From positions 1-6,027 of the forward strand of contig DBCR01000055.1 of the NCBI GenBank assembly GCA_002293125.1: a stretch of 6,027 nt of DNA, given 5' to 3'. Position 1 is the stretch's first letter. Each line of letters begins with the position of its first letter. The DNA comes from Opitutia bacterium UBA953. Its GTDB lineage: Bacteria; Verrucomicrobiota; Verrucomicrobiia; Opitutales; UBA953. The notes under the pieces are model-generated. The model did no database searches. It was not told the origin of the DNA and was given only the letters and a program-made list of their open reading frames with translations. The position numbers and the translations under genes are program-made. Below, piece by piece: positions 1 through 4,822 of the stretch.

Positions 1-48
1 AGCCAGAGCTAGGTGACAATCGTGCCGAATGTGTGACGGAGTTTATTT

Positions 49-62
49 AAGTCATAAGTCAT
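49..62. repeat. Tandem direct repeat, 2 x AAGTCAT
   Basis: AAGTCAT occurs twice back to back at 49-55 and 56-62, inside the AT-rich island and directly to the left of the large palindrome. Two short copies may be chance. The proximity to the palindrome and the parS-like site is the only reason to record it. Confidence 0.5.
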
Positions 63-84
63 TAATAAACAATTGTTTATGAAT
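61..84. repeat. 24-bp near-perfect AT-rich palindrome
   Basis: The sequence is symmetric about the 72/73 junction, with 11 of 12 base pairs matching (only 64/81 fails). The inner 16 bp, ATAAACAATTGTTTAT at 65-80, are perfect. A third arm, GTTTATT at 41-47, is complementary to AATAAAC at 64-70, so alternative hairpins can form. It could be an operator, a protein-binding dyad or part of an unwinding region. It lacks the GC-rich stem expected of an intrinsic terminator. The function is unknown. Confidence 0.6.
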
Positions 85-134
85 ATAAGAAACACGAACG
101 TCACGCTCTGCGGCCATAATCTTTACATAGGGCG

Positions 135-150
135 AGTTCCACGTGGAACA
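135..150. promoter_or_regulatory. parS: parS-like ParB-binding site 1
   Basis: The 16-mer AGTTCCACGTGGAACA matches the bacterial parS consensus TGTTNCACGTGNAACA at 13 of 14 specified positions, failing only at the first base. Its core, GTTCCACGTGGAAC at 136-149, is a perfect 14-bp palindrome. parS sites recruit the CTP-dependent clamp ParB and thereby ParA/SMC for origin segregation. They cluster near oriC, often around mnmG-rsmG-parAB. This one lies 30 bp beyond the mnmG stop. ParB itself is not in the window, so the assignment rests on sequence match and location. Confidence 0.8.
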
Positions 151-179
151 CCGTCCTACTCTCCCCTTCCCTTTTGGGA

Positions 180-2060
180 TTACTTTGCCCGGAAAAGAAC
201 CATCAGCAGCGAGATGTCTGCTGGGTTGACCCCGCTGATCCGGCTGGCTTGGCCCAGGGTCTTGGGCTGAATGGCTTGGAGCTTTTGGCGGGCTTCAATG
301 CGCAAGCCGTAGGCTTTTAAGAAATCAAATCCTTCAGGCACCTTAAAGGAGTCCAGGTCATGTAGCTTGCGGGCGTTGCGCGTTTCGCGTTCCAGATAGC
401 CCCGGTATTTGACCCGGTACATGACTTCGGCCTGAACTTCAGGGGCTTCGGCCAGGAATGTCGGAGGCAGGTCCTTAGGGATTGATTCCCAGTTACGACG
501 GATGACGTCGCCGGCAATCCCGCCCGGGATGGCTAATTTTTCCAGATATTCGATCCAATGAGCGACTTTCTCAGCCTTGGCCTGAATTCGCCCTAGGCGA
601 TCCGTCGGGACTAAGCCGAACTCGGCGATTTTATCCTTAAGGCGGAGTTCGGCGCTCCCGTGGTTGAATAGTAGGCGGAATTCAGCCCGGCTGGTAAACA
701 TCCGGTAAGGCTCCTGGGTGCCTTTGGTCACCAAATCATCGATCAGGACTCCGATATAGGCTTCGTCGCGGCCAATGACCATGGGGGTCTGACCTTTGAC
801 CTTACAGGCGGCATTGACCCCGGCGACGAGGCCTTGGGCGCCGGCTTCCTCATACCCAGAAGTTCCATTGATCTGGCCGGCAAAGAATAAGCCTTCGACC
901 TTTTTGGACTCCAGGGTGGGGTAAAGTTGGGTAGGGGGTGCGAAATCGTATTCTACGGCATAGGCTGGGCGCAGCATAACGGCTTTCTCTAGCCCGGGGA
1001 CCGAAGCCAGCATCAGGAGCTGGACGGTAAAGGGCAGGGAGGTCGAAAGGCCGTTGATATACCATTCGTCGGTGTTGCGGCCTTCGGGCTCGAGGTAGAG
1101 CTTATGGGTGTCCTTATCCGAGAACTTCACAAACTTGTCCTCGATGGACGGGCAGTAACGCGGCCCGACTCCGGTGATCTCGCCGCCAAAGAGAGGAGAG
1201 AGGTGGAGGTTCTCTTGGACGATCTTGCCGGTGGCGCTGGTCGCCTCGGTCATCCAACAGGATACCTGCTCGCTTCCAGGGGTCCATCCAGGGAGGCGCT
1301 CGCCGGCTTGTTCTACGTGGAACAAATCGGCCGGCTGGCGGGTATCGTGGAAGGCAAAAAGGGTGGGGGAGGCATCGCCCGGCTGCTCCTCACATTTGCT
1401 AAAATCGATGGACCTTCCTAGGATGCGCGGCGGGGTGCCCGTCTTGAGTCTTTGGAGTTCAATTCCAGCCTCTAAGAAACTGGTTGACAACGACTTAGCA
1501 CTAAAATCACCCAAGCGACCACCCTCGGTTTTATTCGCCCCGATGTGCATCAGGCCGCGCAAGAAAGTACCGGTGGTGACGACCACGGTTTTGGCGTGGA
1601 AGTCGAGATCGAGGTTGGTCTGCACCCCGACCACGGCGCCGTTCTTAAAGATGAGCCCGGTGACTTGGGATTGGAAGATGGTGAGGCCGTCCTGCAGTTC
1701 GCAGAGGTGCTTCATCCGGAACTGGTAGGCCTTCTTATCACACTGGGCGCGCGGGGCCTGGACAGCCGGGCCTTTGGAGGAGTTGAGGAGGCGGAACTGG
1801 ATGCCGGTCACATCGGCGGTCAGGCCCATCTCGCCCCCCAGGGCGTCGATTTCCCGGACGATGTGGCCCTTGGCCTGCCCCCCGATGGCGGGGTTGCAGC
1901 TCATCTGGGCGATGGTGTCTACGTTCCCCGTCAGGAGCAGGACATCCACGCCCATGCGGGCGGCGGCCAGGGCGGCTTCCACGCCGGCATGGCCGGCCCC
2001 GCAGACGATGACGTCATAGGGGCGATCAGGCCCGAGGCGGATTTGTTTGTGAAGTCGCAT
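180..2060 (-). CDS. mnmG: tRNA uridine-5-carboxymethylaminomethyl modification enzyme MnmG (GidA)
   Basis: MnmG is the FAD-dependent subunit that, with MnmE, uses methylene-tetrahydrofolate and ammonium or glycine to build cmnm5 or nm5 on wobble U34 of cytosolic tRNAs. The predicted 626 residues are close to E. coli's 629. Visible features are the dinucleotide-binding GAGHAG (residues 21-26), the MSCNPAIGG motif with Cys55, GPRYCPSIEDK with Cys303 (equivalents of E. coli Cys47 and Cys277), LFFAGQINGTSGYEEAGAQG, and the C-terminal GQASRISGVNPADIS segment. The stop is TAA. I chose the ATG at 2060 because a strong ribosome-binding site lies 5 nt upstream. A GTG at 2087 would add nine residues and overlap the mnmE stop. 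Relative to E. coli, about 18 extra residues lie within residues 238-264, where a parS-like sequence is encoded. The GC content is visibly lower than in the other genes. Confidence 0.97.
   Translation of the reverse strand: MRLHKQIRLGPDRPYDVIVCGAGHAGVEAALAAARMGVDVLLLTGNVDTIAQMSCNPAIGGQAKGHIVREIDALGGEMGLTADVTGIQFRLLNSSKGPAVQAPRAQCDKKAYQFRMKHLCELQDGLTIFQSQVTGLIFKNGAVVGVQTNLDLDFHAKTVVVTTGTFLRGLMHIGANKTEGGRLGDFSAKSLSTSFLEAGIELQRLKTGTPPRILGRSIDFSKCEEQPGDASPTLFAFHDTRQPADLFHVEQAGERLPGWTPGSEQVSCWMTEATSATGKIVQENLHLSPLFGGEITGVGPRYCPSIEDKFVKFSDKDTHKLYLEPEGRNTDEWYINGLSTSLPFTVQLLMLASVPGLEKAVMLRPAYAVEYDFAPPTQLYPTLESKKVEGLFFAGQINGTSGYEEAGAQGLVAGVNAACKVKGQTPMVIGRDEAYIGVLIDDLVTKGTQEPYRMFTSRAEFRLLFNHGSAELRLKDKIAEFGLVPTDRLGRIQAKAEKVAHWIEYLEKLAIPGGIAGDVIRRNWESIPKDLPPTFLAEAPEVQAEVMYRVKYRGYLERETRNARKLHDLDSFKVPEGFDFLKAYGLRIEARQKLQAIQPKTLGQASRISGVNPADISLLMVLFRAK
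1269..1349 (-). other. Insertion region within MnmG (residues about 238-264)
   Basis: Between LFAF and the QVSCW segment, this MnmG has 27 residues where the E. coli protein, as I recall it, has about 9. The offset between the two conserved cysteines agrees: Cys55 to Cys303 here, against Cys47 to Cys277 in E. coli, a difference of 18 residues. The segment is rich in Pro, Gly and Glu, which suggests a surface loop before the conserved second-cysteine motif. It encodes LFHVEQ (residues 246-251), whose DNA is the second parS-like site. The exact insertion limits depend on the alignment. Confidence 0.65.
1309..1324. promoter_or_regulatory. parS: parS-like ParB-binding site 2, inside mnmG
   Basis: TGTTCTACGTGGAACA matches TGTTNCACGTGNAACA at 13 of 14 specified positions, with T instead of C at 1314. 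The dyad extends to 18 bp (1308-1325) with 8 of 9 pairs complementary. It encodes MnmG residues Leu246-Gln251. The single mismatch comes from a GTA valine codon; GTG would make the site perfect. ParB sites inside genes are known in several bacteria. The presence of a second, intergenic site about 1.2 kb away supports a real ParB target. Confidence 0.65.
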
Positions 2061-2065
2061 AGGCG

Positions 2066-2075
2066 CTCCCTCACC
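2066..2075 (-). promoter_or_regulatory. Ribosome-binding site of mnmG
   Basis: On the minus strand GGTGAGGGAG ends 5 nt before the ATG at 2060, a good Shine-Dalgarno match in the short gap after the mnmE stop. It decides the start in favour of this ATG over the in-frame GTG at 2087. Confidence 0.75.
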
Positions 2076-2083
2076 AGAGGGAA

Positions 2084-3442
2084 TCACTTACCTATGCAGA
2101 AGGAAGCGAAGAGCTTGTCCAGCATACGCTCATTATCGATGCGACCGACGATTTCCCCCAGGGCGTCCAGGGCGACCCGGCCTTGGGCGGCCGCAAGCTC
2201 GGTCTGGATGGGGGCCTTGAGGTGGCCGGCAGCTTCGGAAAGGGCGGCCGCCGCCCGGGCTAGGGCCTCGGCATGGCGGACGCTGACCACGAGGTCTTCG
2301 GCCCCCGGGGCGATCTCTTTGGCGATGAGGAAGTCCCCGAGCTTGCAGCGCAGCGCTTCGGCGTCACGTCCGTCTAAAAGGCAGGCAGAAAGCTTCGCTA
2401 TCCGTGGCAGGAAATCTTTCTGCGCACGATGCGCGGGCAGGTCCGACTTGTTGGCGACGATGAGCGTGCGCCCGGGGTCGAGCAGCGCGATGAGATCCGC
2501 GGGCAGGGCAGGGGGCGCCGTCGAAGCATCGACGACAAGCAGAAGGAGATGCGCGCCGCGCGCCTGTTCGAGCGAGCGCGCCATGCCGAGATTTTCCAGC
2601 GTCGAACCGCCGTCGCGCAAACCGGCGGTGTCGATCGCCGTGACGGCGAGTGGTAGGCCCGCGACGGGGGCTTCGAGGTAATCGCGCGTGGTGCCCGCTT
2701 CGGGGCTCACGATGGCGCGGTCGGCGCCGGCGAGCGCGTTGAGCAGGCTCGACTTTCCGGCGTTGGGTGCGCCGACGACGGCGACGCGCAGGCCGGTGCG
2801 CAGGGCTCCGTCGTGCTTCGCCGTGCGGGCGTATCCAGAAAGTTCTGACGCAATTTCAATCAAGCGGGCCGCAGGGCCGTGCGGGTCTTCCGGCGGCAGG
2901 TCTTCCTCGGGGAAATCGATGTGGGCCTCGAGTTCGGCGAGGATCTGGAGCGTGCGGTCGGTCCAGCGGGCCACGTGCCGGCCGAGTTCGCCGGCGAGCA
3001 TGCGGCGGGCGGAGGCGAGCGCGCGCTCGGAGCTGGCGTGGATCAGATCCGCGACGGCCTCGGCCTGAGTGAGGTCGATGCGGCCGGCGAGGTAGGAGCG
3101 GCGCGTGAACTCGCCGGGTTCGGCGATGCGGCCGCCGCGCGCGAGGCAATCTTCGGTGATCCGGCGCACGAGCAGCGGATTGCCGTGGCAGGTGATCTCG
3201 AGCGAGTCGTTACCCGTGAAAGAGCGGCCAGCATGCCAGAGCACGGCGACGACCTGGTCAATAGGCTCGCCGTCCTGGTTGCGCCAGATACCGAGCGTCG
3301 AAGTCTTCTCGGCGAGCGGGGTCTTGCGGGCGAGGGCGGCAGTCGCGATGGCCGCGGCCAACGGACCGTCGACGCGCACGATGGCCAAGGCCGAGCGGCC
3401 GGCGGGCGTCGCGGCGGCGACGATGGTCTCGTGGGCGGACAT
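2084..3442 (-). CDS. mnmE: tRNA modification GTPase MnmE (TrmE)
   Basis: MnmE is the potassium-activated GTPase partner of MnmG in wobble-uridine modification. It binds the folate one-carbon donor through its N-terminal domain and dimerises through the G domains. The 452 residues compare with 454 in E. coli. The N-terminal domain opens with HETIVAAATPAGRSALAIVR. The G domain carries G1 GAPNAGKS (224-231), with Asn227 as the likely potassium ligand, G2 GTTRD (250-254), G3 DTAG (271-274), the catalytic Glu283 and G4 NKSD (331-334). The protein ends in the family's hallmark FCIGK, with Cys449. I chose the ATG at 3442 because it matches the family N-terminus. In-frame upstream ATGs at 3502 and 3559 would add non-homologous leader residues. 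No strong Shine-Dalgarno sequence precedes it. mnmG follows 23 nt after the stop, which implies co-transcription. Confidence 0.97.
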   Translation of the reverse strand: MSAHETIVAAATPAGRSALAIVRVDGPLAAAIATAALARKTPLAEKTSTLGIWRNQDGEPIDQVVAVLWHAGRSFTGNDSLEITCHGNPLLVRRITEDCLARGGRIAEPGEFTRRSYLAGRIDLTQAEAVADLIHASSERALASARRMLAGELGRHVARWTDRTLQILAELEAHIDFPEEDLPPEDPHGPAARLIEIASELSGYARTAKHDGALRTGLRVAVVGAPNAGKSSLLNALAGADRAIVSPEAGTTRDYLEAPVAGLPLAVTAIDTAGLRDGGSTLENLGMARSLEQARGAHLLLLVVDASTAPPALPADLIALLDPGRTLIVANKSDLPAHRAQKDFLPRIAKLSACLLDGRDAEALRCKLGDFLIAKEIAPGAEDLVVSVRHAEALARAAAALSEAAGHLKAPIQTELAAAQGRVALDALGEIVGRIDNERMLDKLFASFCIGK

Positions 3443-3563
3443 AGGATGGCGTGAGCTGGGGTCATCCCAAGGGGCGAGGGCAGGGGAGGCAAGCGGTGTC
3501 ATAGGTCCGCAAAAAGGCTGGAAGGGAAGGGCGGGCCTGACACAGTCCGCCCGAGACACTCCC
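3443..3563. promoter_or_regulatory. Divergent intergenic region between mnmE and lysA
   Basis: This 121-bp GC-rich stretch separates the diverging starts of mnmE and lysA and must hold, or lie close to, both promoters. I could not identify convincing -35/-10 pairs on either strand. It contains a purine tract GGAAGGGAAGG (3520-3530) and a dyad, GGGCGG at 3529-3534 with CCGCCC at 3547-3552, ending 11 nt before the lysA GTG. It is too short for a lysine riboswitch. Confidence 0.5.
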
Positions 3564-4820
3564 GTGGAAAATCACCGCTTCCTTCTTCCTGATTCGGCCC
3601 GCCAGATCGCGGCGGCCCATGGCACCCCGTGCTATGTCTATGATCAGGTCACCCTTGAGGCCCAGGCTGACGCCATGCTGGCCTTCCCGAACGTCTTCGG
3701 CCTCACGGTTCGATTTGCCATGAAAGCGTGCCCGAACGCCTCGGTCTTGAAGGTCTTCGCGAACAAGGGCCTGCATTTCGATGCCAGCTCGGGCTGGGAA
3801 GTCCGCCGCGCCATCCTCGCCGGAATCTCGGCAGATCGCCTTTCGCTCTCCTCTCAGGAACTCCCGGAGGATTTCCCCTCTCTTCTTAATAAGGGAGTGC
3901 ACGTCAACGCCTGCTCCCTCCACCAGCTCGAGCGCATCGGCAAGGCTCTCCCGGGCCACGAGGTCGGGCTGCGCTTCAACCCCGGCCGCGGCTCGGGCGG
4001 CACTGGCAAGACCAACGTGGGTGGACCGGACTCCTCCTTCGGCATCTGGCATGAGTGGGCGGATCAGGCCCAGGCTATCGTGAAGCAGTACGGGCTGAAG
4101 GTCGTCCGCATCCATACCCATATCGGTTCCGGCAGCGACCCCGTCGTCTGGCAGGAAGTCTCCGCGGCGAGCCTCGCCCTCGTCAGCCGTTTTCCGACCG
4201 TGCATACGCTCAACCTCGGCGGCGGCTACAAGGTCGCCCGCGTCGCGGCGGAGAAGGGCACCGACCCACAGGTCGTCGGCGCGCCGGTCAAGGTCGCCTT
4301 CGAGAAATTCGCCCAAGCCGACGGACGTAAGCTCCGTCTCGAGATCGAGCCCGGAACTTTCCTCGTCGCTAACGCCGGCGCCGTCCTTTCCCGCGTCCAA
4401 GACCTCGTCTCCACTGGCACCCGCGAATTCATCAAGCTCGACTCGGGTATGACCGAAATCCTGCGTCCTTCGCTATATGGCTCGCAGCACCCGGTGCATC
4501 TCTACCCCGCGAAGGCCACCGGTTCCTCGCGGGATTACGTCATCGTCGGACACTGTTGCGAATCGGGCGACCTAATCAGCTGCGCGCCTGGCGAACCCGA
4601 GACCCTCGCCACCCGGAGCTTGCCCGAAGCGGCCGCTGGGGATCTCTGCGTCATCGGCGGAGCGGGCGCCTATTGCGCTGGCATGAGCACGAAGAATTAC
4701 AATTCCTTCCCCGAGGCGCCGGAAGTCCTCCTGCGTCGCGACGGCAAGTTCTCGCTGATTCGCCGGCGCCAGTCGCTCGAGCAGATCCTGCAGAACGAGC
4801 AGCCCGCCGAAGGTCTCTGA
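3564..4820 (+). CDS. lysA: Diaminopimelate decarboxylase (LysA)
   Basis: LysA is a PLP-dependent fold-III (alanine-racemase-like barrel) decarboxylase converting meso-diaminopimelate to L-lysine in the cytoplasm. The GTG start gives 418 residues (E. coli 420) and puts the PLP lysine at Lys54 in RFAMKACPN, the same position as in E. coli. Other family landmarks are KTNVGG (149-154), HTHIGSG (184-190), LGGGY (218-222), EIEPG (260-264), LRPSLYG (300-306), CCESGD (331-336), GAY (368-370) and the E. coli-like C-terminal IRRRQSLEQIL. Two arginines of the family are replaced: EPGR reads EPGT (Thr265) and YNSRP reads YNSFP (Phe382). The frame stays open far upstream into antisense mnmE, but homology starts here. 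The Shine-Dalgarno sequence is weak, and a CTG at 3537 behind the purine tract is an alternative start. A related fold-III decarboxylase with another substrate is possible but less likely. Confidence 0.88.
   Translation: MENHRFLLPDSARQIAAAHGTPCYVYDQVTLEAQADAMLAFPNVFGLTVRFAMKACPNASVLKVFANKGLHFDASSGWEVRRAILAGISADRLSLSSQELPEDFPSLLNKGVHVNACSLHQLERIGKALPGHEVGLRFNPGRGSGGTGKTNVGGPDSSFGIWHEWADQAQAIVKQYGLKVVRIHTHIGSGSDPVVWQEVSAASLALVSRFPTVHTLNLGGGYKVARVAAEKGTDPQVVGAPVKVAFEKFAQADGRKLRLEIEPGTFLVANAGAVLSRVQDLVSTGTREFIKLDSGMTEILRPSLYGSQHPVHLYPAKATGSSRDYVIVGHCCESGDLISCAPGEPETLATRSLPEAAAGDLCVIGGAGAYCAGMSTKNYNSFPEAPEVLLRRDGKFSLIRRRQSLEQILQNEQPAEGL
4809..4813 (+). promoter_or_regulatory. Ribosome-binding site for the downstream PLP enzyme
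   Basis: GAAGG, within the last codons of lysA, ends 9 nt before the GTG at 4823. This supports that non-ATG start, which lies only 2 nt after the lysA stop. Confidence 0.5.
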
Positions 4821-4822
4821 AC

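Larger units (their letters stand above)
1..179. other. Non-coding AT-rich region downstream of mnmG
   Basis: No supportable gene lies here. Reading frame 3 on the plus strand is open from the left edge to a TAA at 48-50, so the last 15 codons of a convergent gene could be present, but their codon use does not resemble the GC-rich genes to the right and I cannot support the call. Positions 41-90 have only 9 G/C in 50 bases. The stretch holds a tandem 7-mer, a 24-bp near-palindrome and a parS-like palindrome, each listed separately. Just past the mnmG stop there is a 4-bp stem with a T4/A4 loop (168-179), too weak to call a terminator. No DnaA box matching TTATNCACA was found. Confidence 0.6.

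Noticed and set aside
1..50. C-terminal tail of a convergent plus-strand gene ending at TAA 48-50
   Set aside because: Only 15 codons are visible, with no recognisable motif and low third-position GC compared with the other genes. It cannot be distinguished from chance.
168..179. Possible mnmG terminator hairpin
   Set aside because: The stem is only 4 bp (TCCC/GGGA) and no U-tract follows it in the minus-strand direction.
73..270. Small plus-strand open frame of 65 codons at the left
   Set aside because: It starts inside the AT-rich palindrome, crosses the parS-like site and then runs antisense into the mnmG 3' end. No ribosome-binding site or homology was recognised.
1545..2681. Long plus-strand open frame across the mnmG/mnmE junction
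   Set aside because: It is antisense to two unmistakable genes with intact motifs, its translation is low-complexity and shows no family signature. It is a by-product of high GC.
2972..2977. CACGTG hexamer in mnmE
   Set aside because: The flanks lack the GTT/AAC arms required for parS.
3208..3223. Third parS-like sequence within mnmE
   Set aside because: Three mismatches at specified positions, including one in the central CACGTG. This is expected by chance in coding DNA of this size.
3105..3563. Upstream extension of the lysA frame into mnmE
   Set aside because: The extension is antisense to mnmE coding sequence. LysA similarity begins at the GTG at 3564, which also places Lys54 exactly as in E. 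coli.
3462..4400. Minus-strand open frame opposite lysA
   Set aside because: lysA on the other strand has full-length family homology. The antisense translation shows no recognisable domain.
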